This document shows, piece after piece, positions 16,352 to 25,040 of a DNA stretch of 64,000 nt. The notes below the pieces were generated by a model. It was given only the letters and a program-made list of their open reading frames with translations, made no database searches and had not been told where the DNA came from. The DNA is from a virus, in IMG/VR virus record IMGVR_UViG_3300027770_003399, positions 1-64,000 of that record; one strand, given 5' to 3'. The position numbers were made by a program, and so were the translations under genes. The number at the start of each line of letters is the position of its first letter. Within the stretch, counting starts at the first letter, position 1.

Positions 16352-18556
16352 TTAATTACCTGCCTCATCATACACCAGACAATAGAAAGAAGCTTTTGCT
16401 TGCTCATTCTCACTAACGGATAGTTGTCTACCCAGATCTCCCTGAATAGCTTTTAGCCAAATATAAAATTTAGAGACTATCTTGCTATTAGTCTCCATGT
16501 TGTGAAAAGATTCCACTACTTGAGAACTCCCAATGGTGCAGTAAGGGATAAGATTAAGAAGAATATTGGTTTTAACCTGTTCTAGCTCTTGGGACTCTGC
16601 ACTAGTTAAACTTCTTAAATTTTTCTTATTATAGAATTCTAACATTAGTGGGTTCATAATTTCCCCTATTTTATTCTGAGCTGATGTCGCCCACATTAAC
16701 ATCTTGGCCCCTGTTCTGGGTATAAAGGTCTTGGGCGCTCGCTTTTTCTTATCTTTTGATAGTTTAGGCCTTCCGTCGCCAGATTCTTTCGGCAACGAAT
16801 CCGATGACGGATCGTTTGCCAACTTCGTTGGTTGTGGTGCTGTTGCTGCTTTCATCTCAAGGGATGTTTTTTCTCCGGGTTTCTTTTTGGGAAGATCAAG
16901 TCCTACTTGACTAGGAGCCACTATCCCCAATTGCAGAGATATTTTTTTCAAAGAGTTCTCAAACTGAGGATCAAACCAAGGCCCAGCTTTATCTACCATT
17001 CTACTTGTTTTTCTGTCTCGGAATTCTCTGTTCAGTCTGTATTTCTCCATATCTGGATCAAATCCAAATCTTGTTTGTATTAGCTCATCAGATACTAAGT
17101 TTCTATCAGCTAGCTGAATGAGTAAAGCCTTTTCTGTGTCTTCATTGGATAAATCCATTCTGTCAAACTCAATTTTTCCAGGATATTGAAATCCCATAGC
17201 TTGTTGGACTAATTCTAGTTCCTTTTCCCAGAAACTAACTAGTATGTCTCTGCCGTACTGAAGTCTTTGGGTCAGTGTTTTAAGGCTTATAAAATTGTTT
17301 GTTGTTCCACTAGCTCCGAAAGTACCTGTTAAGGTTGGTGGAATACCTAGACCAGCATAAATAGCGTTCAAGTGGGGAATGTATTTTCCTTCGCCCAAGA
17401 ATTGATGAACATTAGTTTTTGATTCAAGAAGCTCTATATCTGGACCCCACACAAGATCCATTGTTCCTCCCCCAACATTATTTCCAAGTATTTGAGCTAA
17501 CTTCGCCGTTGCTGCTTTTGTAGGGGCTATTTTGTGTTCTAGGCTCCCTAGTTTAAATATTCTAATATTTGATATAGCTCCATCTAAAGCTGCCATATCC
17601 GCGAGTTTCAGCTTTTCTATAACATTGATATCATCCATGATAGCATACATCATAGGAAATGCCCAAGCCTGCCAATCATCTTTCTTATAATGAAAAACCA
17701 TTGTCTTTTCAGGATCCAAAGGATAGGATTTCTTCTTTTGGGCCGCTTCGACAATTTCTGCTGGCAGACCACTAACTACCAAGGCTTCTGCCTCATTCTT
17801 TGGAGCATTTATGATTCTTCTAAGACTAGCTGGTAGAATAAGTTGATACTGCTTTTTTTCTACAAATGAAGATAATGGTCCTCCAGCAACTTCAACAAAT
17901 ACAGGATCCATAAAAGTATATCGCCAAGGTATTTCTCTTTTTTCCAACTTAATACTATTTAAATCAGCAATATCAAAATTAGGAGCAGAAGCAGATCTAT
18001 ATAGTTTTTCAGCAACCTTTACACTAATTTTCCCAGTTTGTTTGTTAATTACAACATTTCCCACCTTATATAAATTATTTAAAAATCTCTCACTCCTATC
18101 TTTCCCCCCAATCTTCTTGAACCACTGTCTATAAAATCTCTCTATCCTTTTATTCTTATGAACAATCCTGACACCCTGAGCAGCAAAATCTCCCATAAGA
18201 TCAATAACATTTTTAACCAAGCCGATTCTCTGATAAATATCTTCTGCTCTGCGCAGGATAGCCTTAATATTTCCTCTAGGAACAGCTTCGTCTGGTCTGA
18301 AAAAATCGTAATCGTCCCTTGTTAATCCTGGTCTTCCCGAAGTTCCAGTGCCGTCAAGATTAGAGTAATCAAAACCGTGTCGTCTTGCTGCTGAACCTGT
18401 TGATTTTTGTATGCCAACATACTCCTCCAAAGACTCTGAGGAAGTATGAAGGGCAATCTTCTTGCTTTCCAAGTCTTCGCCCCATGTAACATAGGCTTCT
18501 TGGCCGATTATGGTAGAATCTTGGTTTGCTTCGCTTTTTGGATATTTTTTAGTCAT
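16352..18556 (-). CDS. Portal protein
   Basis: 734 aa, located directly after the large terminase and before the protease, the canonical portal position. The segment RRAEDIYQRIGLVKNVIDLM / FAAQGVRIVHKNKRI near the N-terminus resembles the start of phage portals. A central IPHLNAIYAGLGIPPTLTG region and the helical ISLKTLTQRLQYGRDILVSF are typical of the portal stem and crown. The C-terminus after about residue 560 is Lys/Pro-rich and probably less ordered. The call rests on size, position and local similarity. Confidence 0.88.
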   Translation of the reverse strand: MTKKYPKSEANQDSTIIGQEAYVTWGEDLESKKIALHTSSESLEEYVGIQKSTGSAARRHGFDYSNLDGTGTSGRPGLTRDDYDFFRPDEAVPRGNIKAILRRAEDIYQRIGLVKNVIDLMGDFAAQGVRIVHKNKRIERFYRQWFKKIGGKDRSERFLNNLYKVGNVVINKQTGKISVKVAEKLYRSASAPNFDIADLNSIKLEKREIPWRYTFMDPVFVEVAGGPLSSFVEKKQYQLILPASLRRIINAPKNEAEALVVSGLPAEIVEAAQKKKSYPLDPEKTMVFHYKKDDWQAWAFPMMYAIMDDINVIEKLKLADMAALDGAISNIRIFKLGSLEHKIAPTKAATAKLAQILGNNVGGGTMDLVWGPDIELLESKTNVHQFLGEGKYIPHLNAIYAGLGIPPTLTGTFGASGTTNNFISLKTLTQRLQYGRDILVSFWEKELELVQQAMGFQYPGKIEFDRMDLSNEDTEKALLIQLADRNLVSDELIQTRFGFDPDMEKYRLNREFRDRKTSRMVDKAGPWFDPQFENSLKKISLQLGIVAPSQVGLDLPKKKPGEKTSLEMKAATAPQPTKLANDPSSDSLPKESGDGRPKLSKDKKKRAPKTFIPRTGAKMLMWATSAQNKIGEIMNPLMLEFYNKKNLRSLTSAESQELEQVKTNILLNLIPYCTIGSSQVVESFHNMETNSKIVSKFYIWLKAIQGDLGRQLSVSENEQAKASFYCLVYDEAGN

Positions 18557-18606
18557 AGGTATTCCAATTACAATAGGAATGCAATCAATATGTAACTATA
18601 CACTAT

Positions 18607-20628
18607 CTATCGATATATTCCCTTGTAAATATCATCGTTTGCTCCAGAAGTGAACCATTCTGGCCCACGATACATATCTCCTGAATTCTTGGTCATATTT
18701 CTGGCATTTCCTCCTACCACATCATATGTTAGGGGTTGAAAAATTCTCTGCATTTGTCTAGCTATCATATTAGCTATTATTAAAGAACTATATCTATCTT
18801 TTCTAAGTCTACCCTTTTTCCCATTTGGCATCTTTATCTCTGGAGTATCCCACCTATCTCTTGAATTTGCGGATGAACTAGTTTGACTCATTACAATAGT
18901 TGTTAATTCATTTTTTAGCTCTTCTATCTCTAGAACACATTCGCTAAGACTGTCGTAGACTCGATTTAAATCAGTGGACATGATATCTTTACCTTCTCTA
19001 TCCAAAGCTAGACCCAGAGTGAGATTATCGAATCTTGGAAACAATAAAATTTTATCCTCTAGATCTTTTCTTAGTCCGTGATTAGCTTGGGCCGTCCATT
19101 CTGCTTTAGCAAACTGTACAAGCTCCAATATATGTAAACCAGCTTGGTCATCAGTTTCTTTTCTCTTATTTTCCTCTATGATCGGCCATATAAGATTTTC
19201 CCCATTTTCTAATCTTGATGGATCATGTAGAGCCTCTTCAATAGCTACTCCTCCACCCTGAGCATCCATTCCTAATCTTGCTGGAGGAAATACCTTCATT
19301 AAATTTCTTATTTTTCTAGCACAGAATCCATAAAAATCATGCTCATTAACCAGGCCTATCTTTTGTCTATCTTTAAAATTATTCCTATTTGTTGTCCAGC
19401 AATATACTAACCTGTGATGGTTATCATGAATTTCTAAAATGACTATACTAAAATTATCTTGTTCTGAAGCTGGATCTATCCCATAAATATATTTACAACT
19501 TAAATTACCCTGAGTAACAGCATCAAAACTAATTTCTTTCCCACCTACAGATATTGGAGTTGAATCATTCGTAACACAACTCTCTATTAAAGATCTTTTA
19601 AAGAATCCAGCACTATCATTAATAAAACATGCAGCATACTCCATATTATAAATAGCAGTATGAATAGTAACCTTCGCCCTAGATACTTGTCTATCATCCA
19701 TAAATCCCTTTGGTATTAATTCATAGGGGATTCTTATTATAGAATAATCTTGCCAATTAAAGTTTGGAGGAACTTCGCCCTGAAATATATCTTCTAATAT
19801 CCTAACATTACCCTGACTCTCTATTATAGCTTTATATCTTTTCCAATAGGCTGCAAAATGCTTAAACCCATAATCTGCTGTTCCTGAGATAATAGCTTGA
19901 TTACCCATTCTAGTATTAAGAGCTTCTAATTCATCGTTCCACAAGCCTTTGTCTCTCATGGCCTTTTTCTTAGCTTGTTCTTTTACGTTCTGAATTGGAC
20001 TCGCACTAACAGCAGCAAATCCAGATACAACAGTTTCATATATATCTGAGCTAATGGATGCAAATTCATCCGCTATAATAATGTGCGCTCGAAGTCCTCT
20101 GATCTTACTACCATCACCAAGAGGAATAGCTATAGCCCAACTATCGCCCAATCTCATCGTACATCTATCAACATCTCTTCTTGGTCCATCACTATTTCCA
20201 GTAAATATACTTCTGAGAATAGAGCTATTTCTCCAAATAGTTTCCATGTATTCAAAAATAATTTTACTCTGTCTAAAACCTGATCCAACGATAACTATTT
20301 TAGTGCCCGGGCTAAATAAACACTTTAACACAGAATACAGAGCTAAAAGAAAACTCTTTCCCCAACCTCTGCTTGCTATATACATAGGGAATGGTCTTAT
20401 CCAAAACTCTTGCAATATTGCTACTTGCATAGGATGTAACTCTATGTCAAATAGCAGTTTGCAAGTTGACCCTACGTATTTAGGATCTCTTAATATTCTA
20501 AGAAGATGTAGATCTGGATTTTCTATGTCTTTTTCTATTCGATTGATCATTATGTTTCGATCAATCTGAATTAACGATGTATCTCCAAGATCTAACCAAG
20601 CACTATCAAACTCATTGTTACGAGACAT
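18607..20628 (-). CDS. Terminase large subunit
   Basis: 673 aa. The ATPase domain has Walker A ASRGWGKS (85-92) and Walker B IIIADEFAS with D187-E188. The adaptive region LHPMQVAILQEFW precedes it. The nuclease half begins at YIYGIDPASEQDN (about 390), with a first acidic residue, and continues with RLGMDAQGGGVAIEEAL (about 455), consistent with an RNase H-like fold that cuts concatemeric DNA at the portal. It overlaps the previous gene by 11 bp and precedes the portal. All expected motor residues are present, so it is probably active. Confidence 0.94.
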   Translation of the reverse strand: MSRNNEFDSAWLDLGDTSLIQIDRNIMINRIEKDIENPDLHLLRILRDPKYVGSTCKLLFDIELHPMQVAILQEFWIRPFPMYIASRGWGKSFLLALYSVLKCLFSPGTKIVIVGSGFRQSKIIFEYMETIWRNSSILRSIFTGNSDGPRRDVDRCTMRLGDSWAIAIPLGDGSKIRGLRAHIIIADEFASISSDIYETVVSGFAAVSASPIQNVKEQAKKKAMRDKGLWNDELEALNTRMGNQAIISGTADYGFKHFAAYWKRYKAIIESQGNVRILEDIFQGEVPPNFNWQDYSIIRIPYELIPKGFMDDRQVSRAKVTIHTAIYNMEYAACFINDSAGFFKRSLIESCVTNDSTPISVGGKEISFDAVTQGNLSCKYIYGIDPASEQDNFSIVILEIHDNHHRLVYCWTTNRNNFKDRQKIGLVNEHDFYGFCARKIRNLMKVFPPARLGMDAQGGGVAIEEALHDPSRLENGENLIWPIIEENKRKETDDQAGLHILELVQFAKAEWTAQANHGLRKDLEDKILLFPRFDNLTLGLALDREGKDIMSTDLNRVYDSLSECVLEIEELKNELTTIVMSQTSSSANSRDRWDTPEIKMPNGKKGRLRKDRYSSLIIANMIARQMQRIFQPLTYDVVGGNARNMTKNSGDMYRGPEWFTSGANDDIYKGIYR

Positions 20629-21196
20629 TCATCAGTGCTTCTGTCTTTTTAACAGATTGAGATATGGCCCTATTAACCATCATCTTTGCTACTGTTTCAA
20701 TAAACGGAAGATTTCTCTTGGAGCTTTCATCTTTCAACCATTCCAAGATAGTGCTCATATTATTCTTGCACCATTCTGGTCCTTGCTCATTCATCTGTAG
20801 AGCATGTCTTCGACAGCTACATGTTGAACTACTCTTAATCCCAAGAGTACTAATCATATTAGTTAAAATAGTTCCTGGGCCTGTTGGATCTTCCTCAAGA
20901 GTTTTAGGATATAAAGCCCTTAATGTTTTACCAATATCTTCTCCTAGATATGATCTAAGTCTTCCCTCAATATATTCTTGAGTATAATCTCCAATACCAA
21001 CATACTCATCTGAACCTATAATAGTCATACCATGAGGAATGCCTTGTATATTAACAGATACTGTTTGACGTAATGGACTATCACTGTATGTTGGATCTAG
21101 TACTCCGTCAAAAACAATTGTCTCTGGCTGTACTATCTTATCATTGTGATCAGTGTATGGAGGTGGCGTAACAGATACTTTTCCTTGAATAAACAT
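20618..21196 (-). CDS. Conserved Cys-motif protein next to terminase
   Basis: 192 aa. The N-terminal two thirds have no recognisable domain (a VSVNIQGIPHGMTIIGSDEY segment looks beta-rich). The C-terminus has CSCRRHALQMNEQGPEWC followed by ILEWLKDESSKRNLPF, a small Cys-rich helical motif seen as an appendage on various bacterial and phage proteins. It could bind a metal. It ends inside the terminase start (11 bp overlap), so coupled translation with packaging genes is likely. Function unknown. Confidence 0.6.
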   Translation of the reverse strand: MFIQGKVSVTPPPYTDHNDKIVQPETIVFDGVLDPTYSDSPLRQTVSVNIQGIPHGMTIIGSDEYVGIGDYTQEYIEGRLRSYLGEDIGKTLRALYPKTLEEDPTGPGTILTNMISTLGIKSSSTCSCRRHALQMNEQGPEWCKNNMSTILEWLKDESSKRNLPFIETVAKMMVNRAISQSVKKTEALMNVS

Positions 21197-21209
21197 ATGT
21201 AATATCTCC

Positions 21210-21683
21210 CTATTTAGCTTCTTTTGTTAAATGATAAATTTTCTTTAAAATAATTTCCGCAACTTTTTCCGCATCGCTAGGACTACCACAAAACATAACT
21301 TTTATATTATGTTCAAGTTCCCAATCTAAAACATGCTTCATTATAAAAGCAGGACTTATTTTTACTTTGTCCCACAATCTTTTTGGCAGGTCTGACCCAA
21401 TAGGATAACTCAAAATATCTTTTATACTAAACTCTAAAAGCAAAAAAGCATGTTTATGTTGAGCTAATCTTGATATCGCATCTTTAAATCTTGGTTCAAT
21501 AATATTATTAGCTATTTCAGTAACACTCTTTTTTCTTTCTATCGCCAAAATAGTCTCTAGTCCCTCAATACTATAGTCACCAGCATCTAATTTATGGTGC
21601 GATGTTGTATAGTTATCAAAAGTCCAAGGCTGTTGTTCTCTAGTATCTACTATAATAGTAAAATCATCGTATTCTTTTGTCAT
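21210..21683 (-). CDS. ERCC4-type (XPF-like) nuclease
   Basis: 157 aa, a single nuclease domain. It shows DTREQQPW at residues 13-20, LDAGDYSIEG around 32-41 and LAIERKKSVTE around 47-57. Together these are the metal-binding acidic residues and ERK motif of the XPF/Mus81 nuclease family. There is no C-terminal HhH dimerisation domain, as in many phage members that act on branched or flapped DNA in replication, recombination or packaging. Start and stop overlap or nearly abut the neighbours in the late operon. Confidence 0.87.
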   Translation of the reverse strand: MTKEYDDFTIIVDTREQQPWTFDNYTTSHHKLDAGDYSIEGLETILAIERKKSVTEIANNIIEPRFKDAISRLAQHKHAFLLLEFSIKDILSYPIGSDLPKRLWDKVKISPAFIMKHVLDWELEHNIKVMFCGSPSDAEKVAEIILKKIYHLTKEAK

Positions 21684-21952
21684 GGTGGAAATGCTTTATT
21701 TTGGAGTATTTTTATAAAAACGGCCTCATAAATATTCTCTATTCCTGATATCATCTTATGATGATTTTTGCATAAAGTAATACCATTATTAACTTCAAAT
21801 CTTAATCCCGGAAAATCCGCCCATGTTCTTATGTGATGAGCATTTAGTTTCTTTTTAACATTACATCCCAACCATTGGCAAGTATGGTTATCTCTTTTAT
21901 ACACCAGTTTTCGCCACTTTTTGTATTGTGGATCATTAAAGTCTCTAGACAT
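21680..21952 (-). CDS. Small HNH endonuclease
   Basis: 90 aa. Zinc ligands CQWLGC and LCKNHH bracket the catalytic core LNAHHIRTWADFPGLR with NNGITLC, a complete HNH motif. Phages often carry such a protein beside the terminase, where it assists DNA cleavage in packaging; here it lies four genes upstream of TerL. It overlaps both neighbours (ATGA-type with the ERCC4 nuclease, 8 bp with gmd). It could also be a homing nuclease remnant, but it is intact and co-transcribed with packaging genes. Confidence 0.85.
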   Translation of the reverse strand: MSRDFNDPQYKKWRKLVYKRDNHTCQWLGCNVKKKLNAHHIRTWADFPGLRFEVNNGITLCKNHHKMISGIENIYEAVFIKILQNKAFPP

Positions 21953-23021
21953 AAAGACACCTATTATCAGAGTCCACCATTTCTATTACTAGTTGATCAA
22001 ATGAAATATCCGGGGTCCAATTCATCTTTGATCTGGCTTTGCTCGAATCTCCCCTTAAATATTCAACCTCTGCGGGTCTGAATAATAGGGGGTCTATAAT
22101 CATATATTGTTTATAATCTAACTGGACATGATTAAAAGAGGTTGTTAAAAAATCCTGAACCGATTTTGTTACTCCTGTAGAAATTACATAGTCTTCTGGA
22201 GTGTCCTGTTGTAATATCATCCACATAGCCTTTATATAATCTTTAGCATGTCCCCAGTCTCTTTGTGCAGAGATATTGCCTAGTTTAAGCTTGGGGAATT
22301 TATTTTCTTCATCTGTCGACCAAACATCTACTAAATATAGGTTATCTTCTGACGATACTGTTTTATCTGTACGGATCGCATGTTTCTCGCACCATGATAG
22401 GTATTCTCCGATCCATTTTGTTATTTTTCTGGTGACAAAATTTTCACCTCTTCTGGGAGACTCATGATTAAACAATATGCCGCAAGAACCAAAGATACCA
22501 TATCCGTCTCTATAGATTCTTGTCATATCGTGAGATGCTAATTTTGATATTCCATAGGGGCTTTGTGGTGAAAACTGAGTATTCTCATCTTGATATTTAG
22601 AACCGTCAGCAGAATCCACATCGTAGTTATACCCAAACATCTCGCTTGTACTAGCTTGGTAAAATCTTGTTGCAGGAGAAAATACTCTGATGCCCTCTAA
22701 AATATTAATGACCCCGATAGTATTAACATGTACAGTAGTAATCGGTTGATTAAATGAAGTTGCAACATGACTCTGAGCAGCAAGATTATAAAATTCATCT
22801 GGCTTAGTATCTTTAATTATATTATTAATGGAACTAGGATCTGTTAAGTCAAATTCAAGCAATTTGAACTGGGCGTTATTTAAAAGATGATTAATTCTAG
22901 ATAAATTATAATTACTCGTTCGTCTATAAAGCCCAAAGACCCTATAATCATGATCTAATAAAAACTCTGCGAGATATGACCCGTCTTGGCCAGAGACCCC
23001 TGTTATGACTGCTGTTTTCAT
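21945..23021 (-). CDS. gmd: GDP-mannose 4,6-dehydratase
   Basis: 358 aa, the usual length. The NAD(P)-binding loop is TGVSGQDGSYLAEFLL (8-23) and YNLAAQSHV lies near residue 78. The catalytic region has ASTSEMFG and SPQSPYGISKLASH with Tyr-x3-Lys. FNHESPRRGENFVTRKI is the family fingerprint. The enzyme converts GDP-mannose to GDP-4-keto-6-deoxymannose. GDP-L-fucose synthase is encoded just across the divergent promoter (25041), so together they can make GDP-L-fucose. Phage-encoded sugar nucleotide enzymes usually serve surface glycan or virion modification; the target here is unknown. Confidence 0.95.
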   Translation of the reverse strand: MKTAVITGVSGQDGSYLAEFLLDHDYRVFGLYRRTSNYNLSRINHLLNNAQFKLLEFDLTDPSSINNIIKDTKPDEFYNLAAQSHVATSFNQPITTVHVNTIGVINILEGIRVFSPATRFYQASTSEMFGYNYDVDSADGSKYQDENTQFSPQSPYGISKLASHDMTRIYRDGYGIFGSCGILFNHESPRRGENFVTRKITKWIGEYLSWCEKHAIRTDKTVSSEDNLYLVDVWSTDEENKFPKLKLGNISAQRDWGHAKDYIKAMWMILQQDTPEDYVISTGVTKSVQDFLTTSFNHVQLDYKQYMIIDPLLFRPAEVEYLRGDSSKARSKMNWTPDISFDQLVIEMVDSDNRCLYV

Positions 23022-23857
23022 AATTTTTCTTCCGTATTTTGAACTACTGTGTCTGGTGTTAAAAATGGGCGATCTAAAGTATTATCTTGATAAGTATGAT
23101 ACTCACTAAGTTTATCTAAACTTTTTTTTGTTGCCATATTTATAATTTCCATCTCTCTACCTTCTCGTTCTCTTGTTTCTTCATCTTCCAACATTCTTAT
23201 TAATCCGACCCAACTGCTCTTACCATCCTCGATCCTTTTAATTCTTTGTTCTCTTGTTGCTTTTAGATCCTTGCTTATTTTTTGCTGTTCATTTAAAAGC
23301 TTCGTATATTCATTTGTATAACTAGCTATACTATTTCTAGCAAATCCCAATTGTGTTTCTAGTTGCATCAGTTTGCTATAGTCTTTTGTATCATCTGATT
23401 TATTAGACTCTTTGTCAACTGCTTTTTGAAGTTTTTCTGTTTCTGATAGGTGCCGTTTTCTTTCTTTCATGCTTCTATTTATAAGAATATCTATAGTTAT
23501 AAATTGTTTTATTTGAAGTTCTTCTGCTGGTAAAACATCTTCTCTAAACTGCTTAATTAATCCTATCCAAGTATTTATAAAATAAGTAAGTTCTCCTGAC
23601 TCATCATCAAACTGTCTTTCAATTTCTCCCCAAAATGTTTTTCCATATAATTTATGTTTTAAAAAATCGTCACTAGTAACATCTTCTTTGGAAGATACTA
23701 AATTATTTTCTTTAATATATCTTTCTATAGGAGCAGTTCCCCTATTAAGATAATTAGCTATTTCCACTACTGATAAAGTTGTTACTTTTTCCCCTATAAA
23801 TTTTTCTTCTTCTAAACTTAGCTGTCCTCTTTTTTTGGGGGGAGTTGTTTTGTCCAT
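23018..23857 (-). CDS. HTH and coiled-coil protein, possible small terminase
   Basis: 279 aa. Residues 13-52 (LSLEEEKFIGEKVTTLSVVE, then IANYLNRGTAPIERYIKENN) look like a helix-turn-helix. The rest is charged and helical with long coiled-coil stretches (residues 140-215) and no catalytic motif. It overlaps gmd by 4 bp and the sigma-like gene by 40 bp. A DNA-binding, oligomerising protein upstream of TerL could be the small terminase subunit, but five genes intervene and no sequence signature proves it. Confidence 0.5.
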   Translation of the reverse strand: MDKTTPPKKRGQLSLEEEKFIGEKVTTLSVVEIANYLNRGTAPIERYIKENNLVSSKEDVTSDDFLKHKLYGKTFWGEIERQFDDESGELTYFINTWIGLIKQFREDVLPAEELQIKQFITIDILINRSMKERKRHLSETEKLQKAVDKESNKSDDTKDYSKLMQLETQLGFARNSIASYTNEYTKLLNEQQKISKDLKATREQRIKRIEDGKSSWVGLIRMLEDEETREREGREMEIINMATKKSLDKLSEYHTYQDNTLDRPFLTPDTVVQNTEEKL

Positions 23858-24576
23858 TTTTGTTCCTCCATTATTTTTGAGATATGAGCTTGAAGACGAG
23901 ATAGTTCTTGTTTTTGTATTTTTGTCCCGTGTTTTAATTTAAGATAAGATTCTCTGTATTCTTGTTGAATATATTGATCCAAAAAATCTATGATTTCTTT
24001 ATTTTCAGTTGTTTTTACAGTATCCTTAGTTTTGTCAGCATGAAATCCATCATCAATAATATTAGAGGGTTGGATAATATTCTTCTTAGCATCATTTCTT
24101 TTGCTCCAAGAAGCATATGGTTGACAGTCATCTTTGTTTAAAAACTTGCTACATTGATTGGAGGAATTTTTATAAGCTTTGTCAAATAGGGGACAAGTAA
24201 GACATGGCTTGTCTGGTCTTTGAAAATTATTTCTTTTATAATTAAATAGCCTATTCCTAACATGAGTCCATAAGAAATTTTCCAGCGGTCTGCTGTTGTC
24301 GTATTTTTCAAGTCCCTCTATTGCAAAAATAGCAGCTTGTTGTTTCATATCATCAAAATTGTGATATGCAAATCTAAACTTGTATGCTAATCTTTTGCTT
24401 ATATTATCTAGTACTCTTAAAAAATCTTTTTCATCAACCCCTTTTGGCAATTGGTTTTCTTTGGGTTTTATTTTGGGTTTTGCTTTGGGTTTTGTTTTGA
24501 GTTTTTCCTTGGGTTTTTTAAGAATCTTTAATTTGGGGGTTTTCTTCTTTGGTGTCTTGCTGGGTTTTTTGTTCAT
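23818..24576 (-). CDS. Sigma70-region-2-like factor with Cys cluster
   Basis: 252 aa. Residues 1-42 are a Lys/Pro-rich tail (KPKAKPKIKPKENQ). Residues 58-105 match sigma70 region 2: FAYHNFDDMKQQAAIFAIEG, then LEKYDNSRPLENFLWTHVRN and RLFNYKR, corresponding to the core-binding and -10 recognition helices. A Cys cluster follows (CLTCPLF, QCSKFL, DDC) and may bind zinc. Region 4 is not obvious; the C-terminus is helical. At the head of the late operon it could redirect host RNA polymerase to late promoters. Role inferred; the region 2 pattern is convincing. Confidence 0.72.
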   Translation of the reverse strand: MNKKPSKTPKKKTPKLKILKKPKEKLKTKPKAKPKIKPKENQLPKGVDEKDFLRVLDNISKRLAYKFRFAYHNFDDMKQQAAIFAIEGLEKYDNSRPLENFLWTHVRNRLFNYKRNNFQRPDKPCLTCPLFDKAYKNSSNQCSKFLNKDDCQPYASWSKRNDAKKNIIQPSNIIDDGFHADKTKDTVKTTENKEIIDFLDQYIQQEYRESYLKLKHGTKIQKQELSRLQAHISKIMEEQKWTKQLPPKKEDS

Positions 24577-24706
24577 TTAATAGGCATGAAATGCTTTGTC
24601 CTGTTGGAAGATCAAGGTCTTTTAAAACTTCTGAATCTAGTATTTCAGATGCTCGGACCGATAATACTGAATCTATAAGATTGTTATCAAAGTTATCTGG
24701 TGACAT
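24518..24706 (-). CDS. Small acidic protein, first gene of the late operon
   Basis: 62 aa starting at ATG 24706, chosen because AAGGAG lies six bases upstream; an in-frame start nine codons earlier lacks such a site. The product (MSPDNFDNNLIDSVLSV to QIKDS) is acidic with no known domain. It overlaps the sigma-like gene by 59 bp. It is the first gene after the leftward promoter. Function unknown. Confidence 0.62.
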   Translation of the reverse strand: MSPDNFDNNLIDSVLSVRASEILDSEVLKDLDLPTGQSISCLLNEQKTQQDTKEENPQIKDS

Positions 24707-24741
24707 TTTTTCTCCTTGCTGTAAACTCGCCAAGTAATAGT

Positions 24742-24770
24742 ATAGTATGACGTAACCAATAGTTTGTCAA
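24742..24770 (-). promoter_or_regulatory. Leftward promoter of the structural operon
   Basis: On the minus strand: TTGACA (24770-24765), 17-bp spacer, TACTAT (24747-24742). Initiation would be near 24735, about 30 bp before the first start codon. It lies in the 92-bp divergent gap and drives the packaging and structural genes. Confidence 0.8.
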
Positions 24771-24798
24771 TACTAATAACACCAAAGGGGCTTTATAA

Positions 24799-25029
24799 AT
24801 GGGAAATTATAAAAAGTGGACAGATGTGGAAATTGATTATATTAAGCAACACCACAACACAGTTGCTGACGAGGATCTTGCTCAAAAGCTAAGTCAGTTG
24901 TCTTCTCAGTCTGTTACAACAGCTATGATTAGGCGACAAAGACGAAAGTTAAGGCTAAGTAAGCCACGGGGTAGGCCTCGCAAGACTAAGCAGGTAGTTT
25001 TGGGGGCTGTACAGAAAGAAAAGGAATAA
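24799..25029 (+). CDS. Small AT-hook DNA-binding protein
   Basis: 76 aa. The N-terminus (KKWTDVEIDYIKQHHNTVAD, then EDLAQKL) resembles a SANT/Myb-like helical domain. Near the end is LSKPRGRPRKTKQ, a textbook AT-hook (PRGRPRK) for minor-groove binding. It is first gene of the rightward metabolic operon, beside the divergent promoter, so it may regulate that region. AAAGG precedes the ATG. The DNA-binding call is good; the target is unknown. Confidence 0.72.
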   Translation: MGNYKKWTDVEIDYIKQHHNTVADEDLAQKLSQLSSQSVTTAMIRRQRRKLRLSKPRGRPRKTKQVVLGAVQKEKE

Positions 25030-25040
25030 GGGCCTAATAG

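Noticed and set aside
20054-20569. 171-aa plus-strand frame opposite terminase
   Set aside because: Antisense of a clear ATPase gene.
23018-23857. Firm small terminase assignment
   Set aside because: HTH and coiled coil fit, but five genes separate it from TerL and no family signature is visible.
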